From contig CAWKIT010000026.1 in assembly GCA_963849695.1 (NCBI GenBank), positions 127,610 through 191,609 of the forward strand: a stretch of DNA of 64,000 nt, in the 5' to 3' direction. Position 1 is the first letter of the stretch; every line of letters starts with the position of its first letter. A program made the translations under genes and the position numbers. Positions 24,748 through 33,173 of the stretch are shown here, piece by piece. The notes beneath the pieces are model-generated. The model did not search any database. It was not told where the DNA came from and saw only the letters and a program-made list of their open reading frames with translations. This stretch comes from DASSUW01 sp963849695. GTDB taxonomy: Bacteria > Actinomycetota > Thermoleophilia > Solirubrobacterales > Solirubrobacteraceae.

Positions 24748-25875
24748 ATGAGCCAGGCGTCGGAGGACGGGACACTGCCCCGGATGTCGCGTGACTCCTC
24801 GCTCCTGGTCCGGCGCTGGCCGGCGCGCCGGCCCGTGGTCCTCGCCGCGGCCGCGCTCGCCTTCGCTGTCGCGGTCGCCGTGGTGGCGGGCCGCTTCAGC
24901 GACCGGATGCGGGCCGTCCACGCCCGCGGGCAGCGGCTGCTCGACTCCGCGCTGGCGCTCGGCGAGCCCGGGGCGTACCACCGGCTGCCGGGGATCGTCG
25001 CCACCGCGGCGGTCCGCACGCCGCGCGTGAGCGGCGCCGCAGTCGAGCTCGAGGGCATCGGACGCGCCGTGGCCGGGCGCATGGAGGGGCGGCGCACCTC
25101 GACGCCGATCGCCGCTCGCCGCGCACCGCTCGGCCGGATCGAGATCGCCCACCGAGGCGCGCTCGACCCCGAGGATCGCGCCGCGCTCGAGCTGCTGGCC
25201 CTCCAGGCCGGGCTCGCCGCCGACGGCCTGCGCCTGCTCGAGCAGCGCTCCGGACTCGGCCGCCTGCTCGACGCGCAGGAGGACGACCGCCGGCGGCTCG
25301 CCGACGCGCTGCACGAGCAGCCTGCGCAGGTCCTCGCCGCCGTGCTCATGCGCCTGCGGATGCTGCGCCGCCACGGCGCCGACGACAGCTCGCTCGACGA
25401 GCTGCAGTCCCAGGTCGTCGGCGTGCTCGAGGACGTGCGCGGGGTCGCGACGTCGCTGCGGCCGCCGTCGCTCGCGCAGCTCGGTCTCGTGCCCGCGCTC
25501 GAGGCGCGCGGCGACGTCGCGGTCGAGGCGGCGGGCGTGCCGGACTCGCTTCCAGAGCCGCTGCGCACCGGCGTCTACCGGCTGGTCGAGCACGTGCTCT
25601 CCCCCGGCGCCCGCGTGTGGCTGTCGAGCACCGGGAGCGATCTCGACGTGCTGCTCGACGTGCGGCTGGACGACGCGGCAAAACGGATCGGCGCCGTACG
25701 GGCGCGGGCCGCGCTGATGAGCGGGACGGTCGACACCGAGCCGCTCGCCGACGGGCGCACCCGGCTGCGCGTCCGGCTGCCGCTCGGTCAGGACGCGCGC
25801 GAGGCGGTGCCGACGCCGACCGGCAGGCTCGCCCGCACCACCGTCCGGCCCGCCGCCGACTCGATCTCGAGCTGA
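24748..25875 (+). CDS. Membrane-anchored NarL-type sensor kinase with degenerate ATP site
   Basis: A 375-aa protein with a short N-terminal tail, one membrane helix (residues about 28-50), a linker/sensor region, and a HisKA_3 helix containing DDRRRLADALHEQPAQVL with the usual histidine. The HATPase part is eroded: the N-box position reads VYRLVEHVL instead of E-xxx-N, and no D-x-G-x-G or G2 loop is visible. It may be a pseudo-kinase that modulates the GAF kinase next door. Its last 88 bp overlap the convergent kinase gene. ATG 24784 is an alternative start. Confidence 0.7.
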   Translation: MSQASEDGTLPRMSRDSSLLVRRWPARRPVVLAAAALAFAVAVAVVAGRFSDRMRAVHARGQRLLDSALALGEPGAYHRLPGIVATAAVRTPRVSGAAVELEGIGRAVAGRMEGRRTSTPIAARRAPLGRIEIAHRGALDPEDRAALELLALQAGLAADGLRLLEQRSGLGRLLDAQEDDRRRLADALHEQPAQVLAAVLMRLRMLRRHGADDSSLDELQSQVVGVLEDVRGVATSLRPPSLAQLGLVPALEARGDVAVEAAGVPDSLPEPLRTGVYRLVEHVLSPGARVWLSSTGSDLDVLLDVRLDDAAKRIGAVRARAALMSGTVDTEPLADGRTRLRVRLPLGQDAREAVPTPTGRLARTTVRPAADSISS

Positions 25876-27450
25876 CCGTGCGCGAGCGCAACGCGCTCGC
25901 GCATGCCGACCAGGCCGAAGCCCTCGACGCGCGCCTCGGGATCGAACCCGCGCCCGTCGTCGGTGACCTCCACGCGCACGACGTCGTAGTCGAGCGCGAC
26001 CTCGATACGCACGTGCTCGGCGCGGGCGTGCTTGGCGATGTTGGTGAGCGCCTCCTGCACGATCCGGTAGACGGTGGTCTCGAGCTCGGGGTCGAGCCGG
26101 CCGCCGACCTCCACCTCTACGTGGACCTCGAGCCCCTCGACGGCCGCGAGCCGCCCGCCGAGGCTCTCGATCGCCGGCGCCAGCCCGATCTCGTCCAAGG
26201 CCGCCGGGCGCAGCTCGGTGATCAGCGTCCGCAGGCTCTCGATCTCGGTCCCGATGTAGTCGATCGCCTCGCGCACCGACTGCTGGAGCGCCTCGCTGTC
26301 GCCCCTGCGCACTGCCGAGGAGAGCAGCACCTGCAGCGCCCCGAGCGCCTGCAGCGTCTCGTCGTGGAGCTCGCGCGCCCAGCGGCGGCGCTCCTGCTCG
26401 GCCGAGGCGATCGAGTGGCGCAGGCGGTCCTCGGCGACCGAGCGGGCGGTGGCCACGGCGGTCGCGGCGCTCGCCGCGAAGGCGAGGAACAGCCGCTCCT
26501 CCTCGTCGCCGAATCGCGGGGTCGCCGGTGAAGCGGTCGAAGGCCGCGAGCAGGCCGAGCGGCATGTTGCGGTAGACGAGCGGCACCAGCAGCGCGGTGG
26601 CGGCGGCGCTGACCCCGAGGTTGCTATCGGCAGCGACATCGTCGAGCCGCTCGGGGCGGCCGGAGAACAGCACCTCGCCCATCGCCGAGTCGGCGAGCGG
26701 GAAGCGGCCGCCGAGCGCAGCCGTGGACACCTGGCCGGCTCCGGCCGCGAGGTGGAACTGGTCGCCGTCGACCAGCAGCAGCAGGACCGAGCGGGCGTCG
26801 AGCAGAGCGCGCCCGCGCTTGACGATCAGCTCGAGCACGCGGTCGAGGTCCGTCTCGCTGCCGACCGCGCGGGCGATGGCGGCGGTCGCCTCGAGCCGCC
26901 GGACGGCGCGCTCGGCCTCCGCCCTGCGGTATGCCGCGTCCTCGTGCAGGCGGGCGTTCTCCACCGCCAATGCGGCCCAGTCGGCGAGGATCACCGCGGC
27001 CGTCTCGTCCGCCTCGTCGAACGGCCCGCCGGCCTTCTCCGTGAGGTACAGGTTGCCCCACGGCTCGCCCCGGATCAGCACCGGCACGCCGAGGAACGTG
27101 TGCATCGGCGGATGGTGCGCGGGGAACCCGTACGAGCGCGGGTGGTCGCCGACGTCGTCGAGCCGCAGCGGCGCCGGATGCCGGATCAGCTCGCCGAGGA
27201 TCCCGTGCCCGCGCGGCGGGTCGCCGATCCGCTCGCGCTCGGCCGGGTCGACGCCCCGGGTGACGAAGCGCCGCAGCTCGCGGCGGTCGTCGTCGAGGAC
27301 CCCGATCGCGGCGTACCGCGCGCTCGTCAGCTCGCAGGCGACGCGCAGCAGCTCCTCGAGGACGGCGTCGACCTCGAGCTGGGCCACCAGCCCGCGGCCC
27401 GCCTCGAGCAGAGCCGCGAGGCGCGCTTCGTCGAGCGTTCCGACCCCCAC
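25788..27450 (-). pseudogene. GAF-GAF sensor histidine kinase (DosS-like layout), one frameshift
   Basis: Read from GTG 27450, two GAF domains appear at about residues 10-165 (ARYAAIGVLDDDRRELRRFVTRG, HTFLGVPVLIRGEPWGNLYL) and 190-310 (DLDRVLELIVKRGRALLDARS). At about 26520 the family sequence moves to the next frame (FGDEEERLFLAFAASAAT). HisKA_3 with RRRWARELHDETLQAL, the N box VQEALTNIAKHA and DDGRGFDP/GFGLVGMRERV follow to the stop at 25788. The single-base change with both halves intact suggests a sequence error. With the regulator at 29103 it would form a DosS/DosR-like pair sensing redox state or gas. Confidence 0.8.
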
Positions 27451-27466
27451 CGCGGAGATTCAAGCA

Positions 27467-27481
27467 TCCGTGGAAACCCGC
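27467..27481 (-). promoter_or_regulatory. Motif-1 copy on the minus strand (GCGGGTTTCCACGGA)
   Basis: This site lies 17 bp upstream of the GAF-kinase start (27450) and about 60 bp upstream of the divergent flavodoxin gene (27540), so it could serve both. Confidence 0.45.
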
Positions 27482-27539
27482 AGCCGGTCGGCGGTTCACT
27501 GCGGAGGTCGATGCGCCTCTTGCCGCCGATGCTGGGGAC

Positions 27540-28043
27540 ATGACCGTCCGCGTCCTCGTCACCGCTGCCAGCCGGCACGGGGCGACGCACGAGATCGCGA
27601 CCGCGATCGCAGCCGGCCTTGCGCGCCGCGGCGTCGAGGTCGAGGCGCGTCCCGCCGAGGAGGTCGAGTCGCTCGACGGCTATGACGCCTGCGTGATCGG
27701 CAGCGCCGTCTACGTCGGACACTGGCTGGATCCGGCCCGCGAGCTGGTCGAGACTCACGCGGCGGCATTGGCGGGGTGCCCGGTGTGGCTGTTCAGCTCC
27801 GGGCCGCTCGGGCCGCCCGACAAGCTCAAGCCGGAGGGCGACCCCGTCGACGTCGCCGGCCTGATCGAGGCGTCGGGCGCTGCCGAGCACCGGGTGTTCG
27901 CGGGCAGGCTCGACCGCAAGCTCCTCTCCTTCGGCGAGAAGGCGGTCGTGGTCGCCGTCCGTGCTCCGGAAGGCGACTTCCGCGACTGGGACGCGATCGA
28001 CGCCTTCGCCGCCACCATCGCCGCGCGGCTCTTAGGGACTTAA
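27540..28043 (+). CDS. Flavodoxin-domain protein (HemG/protoporphyrinogen-dehydrogenase-like)
   Basis: A 167-aa FMN-binding protein. The phosphate loop TAASRHGATHEIATAIA (8-24) corresponds to the T-x-T-G-x-T loop of flavodoxins. CVIGSAVYVGHWLDPARELV and VWLFSSGPLGPP are the isoalloxazine-contact segments seen in HemG-like proteins. It could be a quinone- or heme-linked oxidoreductase; HemG itself uses the same fold. The neighbours (FAD oxidoreductases, GAF kinase) point to redox stress. A motif-1 site precedes it. Confidence 0.85.
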   Translation: MTVRVLVTAASRHGATHEIATAIAAGLARRGVEVEARPAEEVESLDGYDACVIGSAVYVGHWLDPARELVETHAAALAGCPVWLFSSGPLGPPDKLKPEGDPVDVAGLIEASGAAEHRVFAGRLDRKLLSFGEKAVVVAVRAPEGDFRDWDAIDAFAATIAARLLGT

Positions 28044-28179
28044 CTGCGGCTGGGTTCGGTAGGGCGGGAGCACCAATGTCCCGAACTGCGTGCGGTTACC
28101 GTCGGTTTCCGCGGGTGATCACACACAGTTCACCGCCGCTGGCGGCTCCCCAGCTCCTCTACCCAGCCGGGCACGGACT

Positions 28180-28194
28180 GCGGGATTCCACGGA
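28180..28194 (+). promoter_or_regulatory. Motif-1 copy (GCGGGATTCCACGGA)
   Basis: This site is 93 bp upstream of the membrane-protein gene at 28287. Weaker look-alikes occur at 28091-28105 and around 28850. Confidence 0.45.
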
Positions 28195-28286
28195 CCCGAT
28201 TCGTGTAGTCCGCGCGGATGGACAACGGCCCTCCCCGCGCTGCAATGGACCTCGTCAAGAGAACGGTTTCCATCGAGGAGGACACC

Positions 28287-28841
28287 ATGAGCAAGCTCTA
28301 CAGCTACGCGGGCATCGGCGCCAGCATCATCTTGATCGCGTTCGGCATCGGCTCGCTCTACATGGGCCTCGACGGCCGCGACCGGGTCCGCGACGACCTC
28401 GCCCGCGAGCAGATCGTCGGCACCGACGACTCGAGCATCGCCGGCCAGAAGGTCGACACCGGCGCCGAGGCGCAGGTGTTCGCGGCCACGATCCGCAAGC
28501 ACACGCTCGAGGCCACCGGTGGCGAGACCTACGCGCAGATGGGTCGGTTCCTGGATGAGAACGGCAACCCGACCTCCGACGAGGCCGCCGCCGCCAAGGA
28601 CCCGAAGACCGGCGAGCCGGTCGAGAACGGCCTCCGCAACATGTGGGTGACCTCCACGGCTCTGTCGACCGCGCTGAACACGGCCTACTTCGCCGAGAAC
28701 GTCGCGACCTTCGCGATCGTGATGGGCGTGGCCCTGCTGCTCACCGGCATCGGGTTCCTCGTCCTCACCGTGCGCGTGATGGCTCCGGCCGGAACGCGCG
28801 AGAGCGCCGCGCGGACGAGCGCCGTCGCCACGACCAGCTAG
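28287..28841 (+). CDS. Two-helix membrane protein, unknown function
   Basis: A 184-aa protein with an N-terminal membrane helix (residues about 5-27, YAGIGASIILIAFGIGSLYMG), a charged soluble middle (GRDRVRDDLAREQIVGTDDS ... TIRKHTLEATGGETYAQMGRF) and a second helix (about 136-165). Both ends are probably cytoplasmic. The segment DDLAREQIVGT is strongly conserved in similar actinobacterial proteins, which I recall only as hypothetical or misnamed entries. GAGGAG at 28276-28281 supports ATG 28287. It stands alone between motif-1 sites and a terminator. Confidence 0.8.
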   Translation: MSKLYSYAGIGASIILIAFGIGSLYMGLDGRDRVRDDLAREQIVGTDDSSIAGQKVDTGAEAQVFAATIRKHTLEATGGETYAQMGRFLDENGNPTSDEAAAAKDPKTGEPVENGLRNMWVTSTALSTALNTAYFAENVATFAIVMGVALLLTGIGFLVLTVRVMAPAGTRESAARTSAVATTS

Positions 28842-28932
28842 ACGGTGGATTCCGCGGCCCGCACGGCCGCATGGTGGTGGCGCCGCGGGACGCCGCCAGG
28901 CGGTCGTGGGGGTCGTGGATTCCGCCGTCTAG
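28838..28932. repeat. Imperfect inverted repeat flanking 95 bp
   Basis: TAGACGGTGGATTCCGCGG just after the stop codon is matched by the reverse complement of the block ending CCGCCGTCTA at 28932, about 15 of 19 positions. GTGGATTCC also repeats directly. It may be the termini of a tiny mobile relic, or a long hairpin in the transcript end. Confidence 0.4.
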
Positions 28933-28972
28933 GTCCTCCTCACCCGGCGAAGGCGTTCTTCGCGCGAGTGCC

Positions 28973-29006
28973 CGAGCGGCCCCCACCGGGGGCCGCTCGT
29001 TCTTTT
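28973..29006 (+). terminator. Rho-independent terminator
   Basis: A 12-bp perfect stem (CGAGCGGCCCCC / GGGGGCCGCTCG) with loop ACC is followed by TTCTTTT. It closes the membrane-protein transcript before the response-regulator promoter. Confidence 0.85.
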
Positions 29007-29050
29007 CACCAGGTCTTCGAGCGCGCCGGCGCGCGGGGCGGCGCAACGTT

Positions 29051-29065
29051 GCGGGGAACTACGGA
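29051..29065 (+). promoter_or_regulatory. Motif-1 copy (GCGGGGAACTACGGA)
   Basis: This site is 38 bp upstream of the NarL-type response-regulator gene, a suitable place for autoregulation. It matches the 22974 copy at 14 of 15 bases. Confidence 0.5.
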
Positions 29066-29102
29066 TAGCGCCGGTGACGCGTGCGGCATCCTCTCTCTAC
29101 AC

Positions 29103-29750
29103 ATGAGAGACGACGCGGCCGAGACGAGCATCATCATCGCCGACGACCACGCCGTCGTCCGCAAGGGCCTGCGGCTGCTGATCGACGCAGAGCCCGGGCT
29201 GCGCGTCGTGGCCGAGGCGGGCGACGTGCCCGAGACGGTGCGCAAGACGCGCGCGCTGCGGGCGGGCGTCCTGATCCTCGACCTCAACATGCCGGGCGGC
29301 TCGAGCCTGGAGGCGATCCCCGAGATCCGCGAGCAGGCGCCGATGACCGCGATCGTCGTGCTCACGATGCAGAACGACCCCGCCTTCGCGCGCAAGGCGC
29401 TGCAGTCCGGCGCGGCCGGGTTCGTGCTCAAGGAGGCGGCCGACGACGAGCTGCTGGAGGCGATCCGGCAGGCGTCCGACGGCGGCACGTACCTGAACCC
29501 GTCGCTCGGCGCGCGGCTCGCGGCCCAGCCGCCGGAGCCCGCCGGTCCTCCGGACGACCTGTCCGAGCGCGAGCTGTCGGTCCTGCGCCTGATCGCGCTC
29601 GGGTACACGAACAGCGAGATCGCCGGGGAGCTGCACCTGAGCGTGCGGACGGTGGAGTCGCATCGCGCCCACATCCAGCAGAAGACGCGCCGCGCCTCGC
29701 GGTCGGAGCTCGTCCGTTACGCGCTCGAGCACAGCCTCGTCGAGCTTTGA
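29103..29750 (+). CDS. NarL/DosR-type response regulator
   Basis: A 215-aa regulator. The receiver domain has the acidic pair IIADDHAVVR, phospho-acceptor D60 in LILDLNMPGG, the conserved T in VVLTMQND and K in FVLKEAADDE. The LuxR HTH is at about residues 150-210 (LSERELSVLRLIALGYTNSEIAGELHLSVRTVESHRAHI). No ribosome site precedes the ATG and the leader is short. The oxidoreductase gene follows at once, so the two are co-transcribed. The likely partner is the GAF-GAF kinase at 25788-27450, and the likely target is motif 1; both are inferences. Confidence 0.92.
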   Translation: MRDDAAETSIIIADDHAVVRKGLRLLIDAEPGLRVVAEAGDVPETVRKTRALRAGVLILDLNMPGGSSLEAIPEIREQAPMTAIVVLTMQNDPAFARKALQSGAAGFVLKEAADDELLEAIRQASDGGTYLNPSLGARLAAQPPEPAGPPDDLSERELSVLRLIALGYTNSEIAGELHLSVRTVESHRAHIQQKTRRASRSELVRYALEHSLVEL

Positions 29751-29769
29751 GAACGCTATGGAGCGACCT

Positions 29770-31023
29770 ATGGAGATCATCATCGCCGGCGGGGGCGTCG
29801 CCGGCCTCGAGGGGCTCCTGGCCCTGCACCGCGCGCTGGGTGACCGCGCGCATCTGACGCTGATCGCGCCGGACCCCGAGTTCACGTACCGACCGATGGC
29901 GGTGGCGGAGCCGTTCGGGCTGGGCCACGCCCATCGGGTGCCGTTGAAGCGGTTTGCCGAGGACACGGGCGCGGAGCTCGTCATCGACGGCGTTGCGGGC
30001 GTGGACGACGCGGGCGGGACGGTCCGCCTGGCGGAGGCCGGAGACCGCGCCTTCGACGCGCTGCTGGTAGCGCCGGGCGGCCGTCCCGTCCAGGGCGTGG
30101 AGGGCGCGACGACGTGGTGGCCGGGCGGCGATTCGGAGAGCTACGGCGGCCTCCTTCGCGATCTCGAGGAGGGCTATGCCAAGCGGCTGGCGATCGTCGT
30201 GCCGCCGGGGGCGGTTTGGCCGCTGCCCGCCTACGAGCTCGCCCTGATGACCGCCGGCGAGGCCCGGGAGATGGGCCAGAAGGACGTGAGCATCACAGTC
30301 GTGACGCCCGAGCACTCGCCGCTGTCGCTGTTCGGCGAGCAGGCGAGCGACGCGCTCGCGGGCGAGCTGAAGTGGGCGGGCGTCGACGTGCGGACCGGCG
30401 TGGTGGCGCGCAAGGAAGGAGACGGCCTCGTGCTCGAGCCCTCGGGCGAGCGGCTCGAAGTCCAGCGCGTGTTCGCGGTCCCGCGGCTGGTGGGCCCGGC
30501 GATCGACGGGCTCCCACTCGACGACGAGGGGTTCATCGTCGCCGACGACGGGGCCCGGGTCGAAGGGTGCGAGCGCACCTGGGCGGCCGGTGACGGCGTC
30601 GTCTCGCCCGTGAAGTTCGGCGGGCTCGCCACGCACCAGGCGCGACGGGCCGCGGCGGCGATCGCCCGGCTGGCCGGCGGCGACCTCCCCGACCCCGGCG
30701 AGCCGGTCCTCCACGGCCGCCTGCTGATCGGCCACCGCACCCGGCGCCTGGCGCCGAAGGGCGGCGCCGAGGGCGCGCCGCTGTGGTGGCCGCACGGCAA
30801 GGTCGCCGGCGAGCATCTGCCACGGTGGCTGGCCGAGCACGGCGTGGCCCCTCCCCCGGCGGCCGAGGAGCCGCCCGAGCAGGGCGTCACCATCCGCCGC
30901 CCGCTGCGAGAGATGCGCGGCGCCGAGGCGCAGTACCTGTTCGAGCTCTCGCGGCGGTTCCGCAGCTCCGATCCGGCCATCGCCTCGCTGGGCCGGCGGA
31001 TGCGCGAGGCGCGCGAGCGCTGA
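29770..31023 (+). CDS. NDH-2/SQR-like FAD-dependent oxidoreductase (paralogue C)
   Basis: A 417-aa flavoprotein homologous to the two at 21.5-24.2 kb: IIIAGGGVAGLEGLLAL (FAD loop), FTYRPMAVAEPFGLGHAHRVPL, IVVPPGAVWPLPAYELALM, and TWAAGDGVVSPVKFGGLATHQA. An extra acidic/helical tail of approximately 60 residues (PREMRGAEAQYLFEL) differs from the paralogues. ATG 29770 is preferred over 29758 because GGAG then sits 6 bp upstream and the FAD motif starts at the same place as in the other copies. It lies 19 bp after the response-regulator stop, in one transcript. Confidence 0.87.
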   Translation: MEIIIAGGGVAGLEGLLALHRALGDRAHLTLIAPDPEFTYRPMAVAEPFGLGHAHRVPLKRFAEDTGAELVIDGVAGVDDAGGTVRLAEAGDRAFDALLVAPGGRPVQGVEGATTWWPGGDSESYGGLLRDLEEGYAKRLAIVVPPGAVWPLPAYELALMTAGEAREMGQKDVSITVVTPEHSPLSLFGEQASDALAGELKWAGVDVRTGVVARKEGDGLVLEPSGERLEVQRVFAVPRLVGPAIDGLPLDDEGFIVADDGARVEGCERTWAAGDGVVSPVKFGGLATHQARRAAAAIARLAGGDLPDPGEPVLHGRLLIGHRTRRLAPKGGAEGAPLWWPHGKVAGEHLPRWLAEHGVAPPPAAEEPPEQGVTIRRPLREMRGAEAQYLFELSRRFRSSDPAIASLGRRMREARER

Positions 31024-31086
31024 CGCCACCGCCCGCGTCACACCGTTGCGAATATGAGGCCGGCTTCGAGGTCGAGATCGGCAACC

Positions 31087-33081
31087 TCACTCCCGCGCCG
31101 CGCTGATGGCGGGAGCGCGCTGTCCGTTGCAGGTCGCGCGCCAGTCCCGCAGCAGCCGGTGGACCGCCTCGGCGCCGACGAGCGGCTCGCCCGGCACCTC
31201 GAAGTGGCCGGGATAGAGGATGAAGGGCTCGGTCTGCGGACCGCCCATGCCGCCGTGGAAGGAGATCAGCTCCTCGAAGGCGCAGCCCTCCTCGGTCACC
31301 GGGTCGTAGAAGCTGTTGACGACGAGGTCGGGGACATGCGGGAACCCGTCGGTGCGACGCAGGTGCCGCGCTGCGTTGGGCGAGAAGCCGGCCAGCGGGT
31401 CCTCGCCCGTGACGGCGCCGTCGGCGAGTCGCTGCGTCCCTCCTGCACCGATCGCCACCGCCCCGTCATCTGACGAGCGCGCCATCACGAAACCGACGTG
31501 GGGGTGCTCGGCCAGCGCCGGTACGAGCCGGGGGTGCTTGGCACGGATCTCCTCGAGCGTGAGCCGGTGGGGGCTCTCGCGCAGATAGACGAGCCCGAGG
31601 TTGCCCGACCCCAGGACGACGACCTCGTGCTCGGCGACCTGCGCCTCGTCGGTGTCGCTGTCGCTGCGACCGGTCGCCTCGTCCATCGCCCGGCTGACGC
31701 CGGTGGCGTTCTCGTCGCCTGCCTCGACGGCATCGACCCGCCCGGTCGACAGCGACCGCTGCACCAGCTCGTCCAGCCCGTAGCCGTTGCGCTGCCGGAA
31801 CGTGGCGCCCTGGGTCTGGCCGTGGTCGGAGAGCACGACGATCTCGTAGGGCCGCGGCGCGTACCGGCGCGCGCGCTCGAGCAGCCCGAAGCGCTGGTCG
31901 AGCTTGCGCAGCGCCTCGAGCGTGTCGGCGCGCTCGAGGCCGGAGTGATGGGCGACCTCGTCGTAGCTGGCGAAGGTCGCGTAGACGGCGGGGACGCCGC
32001 GGAACATGTCCTGCAGCACCGAGAAGACGACGAGGTCGCGGATGAACACGCACATCCCGGCGCGCAGCAGCGGATAGGTCCCGCCACGATGGCCGCGGGG
32101 CCGTACGTCCCGCCGCTGCTGGCGCTTCGCGGCTACGAGCTCCAGGACGATCTCCCAGAACCCGAGCGCGAGGATACGGGTGACGTTCGAGCCGTTGGCG
32201 AGGAACGCGCGGTAGCCGGGATTGGCCTTCTTCTCCTCCGCGACCCGGCTGGCCGTGAGGAGCGCGGCGTCGGCGTCGCCGGAGAGCAGATTGCCACGGC
32301 TGGTGCCGCCGTCGGCGAGCAGTCCGGCGCCGGTGGAGCGGTCCCGTTCGATCGCCGCGCAGTCGTTCGGGTTCGAGCAGGTGAACACCCTGCCCGAGCT
32401 CTTCTCGACCCACCGGAACGCCGGGATGTCCTCGTTGTCCCCCAGCAGGATCCCGGCCTGACTGGCGCCGGTCTGGGAGGACAGGTCGGTCTCCCATCCG
32501 TGCAGCCGGTAGCCGTCGTCGGCGACCCAGCGGGCCAGGTTCGGAGCGCTGCCGGACTGCATCGCGCGGCGCAGGATCGGCAGCGCGAGCCCGTCGATCT
32601 CGAGAAACAGGATCCCGGGCGCGTCGGTGGCGATCGGCTTCGCAGTCCGTCCCGCCACCCGCCGGGCGACGCGGAACGTGTAGGTGTCGTCGTCGTCGAC
32701 GCCCGCGACGGCGCCGACCGCCGCGCTCACCACCGCGGCGAGGATCGCGACTGCGAGCGCGTCGGCGAAGCCGTCGATCTCCAGCTCCTCGGGGATGACG
32801 TCGGCGGCCACCAGCAGGATCGCCGCGTCGAGGGCGAGCACGAGGAAGAAGCCGATGACGACGGTGAACGGGAGCCGCAGAGCGGCGACGATCGGTGGGA
32901 GCACCGCGTTCAGCACTCCGACGATCGCCGCCACGAGAATCGCGCCGACGACCCCGTGGATGTGGGCCCCCGGCACGATTCCGGCAGCCAGCAGGAGGGC
33001 GAGCGCCGAGACGAGCCAGGCGACGACCAGGCGGCCGGGGTGCAGGCGGGGACGCTCCGGGTGCCACTCGGGCTGCGGCAT
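31087..33081 (-). CDS. Phage-holin-family membrane domain fused to an alkaline-phosphatase-superfamily domain
   Basis: A 664-aa protein. Residues about 15-145 contain four membrane helices of the phage_holin_4_2/PF04020 type (GRLVVAWLVSALALLLAAGIVPG, LPFTVVIGFFLVLALDAAILL). From about 155 a type-I phosphodiesterase/nucleotide-pyrophosphatase-like domain follows: LFLEIDGLALPILRRAM, SSQTGASQAGILLG (T/S nucleophile region), ASYDEVAHHSGLE (metal D/H) and VLSDHGQTQG (DH metal pair). It would sit in the membrane with the enzyme on one face. Its substrate, perhaps a lipid-linked phosphate, is unknown. ATG 33081 is preferred to 33132. Confidence 0.82.
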   Translation of the reverse strand: MPQPEWHPERPRLHPGRLVVAWLVSALALLLAAGIVPGAHIHGVVGAILVAAIVGVLNAVLPPIVAALRLPFTVVIGFFLVLALDAAILLVAADVIPEELEIDGFADALAVAILAAVVSAAVGAVAGVDDDDTYTFRVARRVAGRTAKPIATDAPGILFLEIDGLALPILRRAMQSGSAPNLARWVADDGYRLHGWETDLSSQTGASQAGILLGDNEDIPAFRWVEKSSGRVFTCSNPNDCAAIERDRSTGAGLLADGGTSRGNLLSGDADAALLTASRVAEEKKANPGYRAFLANGSNVTRILALGFWEIVLELVAAKRQQRRDVRPRGHRGGTYPLLRAGMCVFIRDLVVFSVLQDMFRGVPAVYATFASYDEVAHHSGLERADTLEALRKLDQRFGLLERARRYAPRPYEIVVLSDHGQTQGATFRQRNGYGLDELVQRSLSTGRVDAVEAGDENATGVSRAMDEATGRSDSDTDEAQVAEHEVVVLGSGNLGLVYLRESPHRLTLEEIRAKHPRLVPALAEHPHVGFVMARSSDDGAVAIGAGGTQRLADGAVTGEDPLAGFSPNAARHLRRTDGFPHVPDLVVNSFYDPVTEEGCAFEELISFHGGMGGPQTEPFILYPGHFEVPGEPLVGAEAVHRLLRDWRATCNGQRAPAISAARE

Positions 33082-33140
33082 CGAACCCGACTGTCTCGCG
33101 CGAGGCGGGAGTCTGGCAAACCGGCATGCCACCGTCCCGC

Positions 33141-33160
33141 GGTGGGGTGTGCATCCCGCC
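33141..33160. promoter_or_regulatory. Motif-2 copy / hairpin between two leftward genes
   Basis: GGTGGGGTGTGCATCCCGCC is a 20-bp near-palindrome between the response-regulator stop (33174) and the phosphatase start. It contains GGGGTG-TG-CATCCC, one of five related intergenic sites. It could be an operator or a weak terminator. Confidence 0.45.
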
Positions 33161-33173
33161 GCGCGGCCGCGTC

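Noticed and set aside
24742..25568. Long minus-strand frames under the degenerate kinase gene
   Set aside because: Low-complexity Arg/Ser/Pro composition and no family motifs; the plus-strand frame has HisKA_3 and a membrane helix.
28838..28932. Insertion sequence or MITE
   Set aside because: Only an imperfect approximately 19-bp inverted repeat around 95 bp is seen, with no target-site duplication and no transposase.
22974..29065. Classical DosR boxes (GGGACTTTNGGCCCT type)
   Set aside because: The motif-1 copies do not match the mycobacterial DosR palindrome; similarity is limited to the regulon content.
33141..33160. Simple terminator for the response-regulator gene
   Set aside because: The stem has three mismatches and no T run, and similar sequences occur upstream of other genes, so it was listed as a possible regulatory motif.
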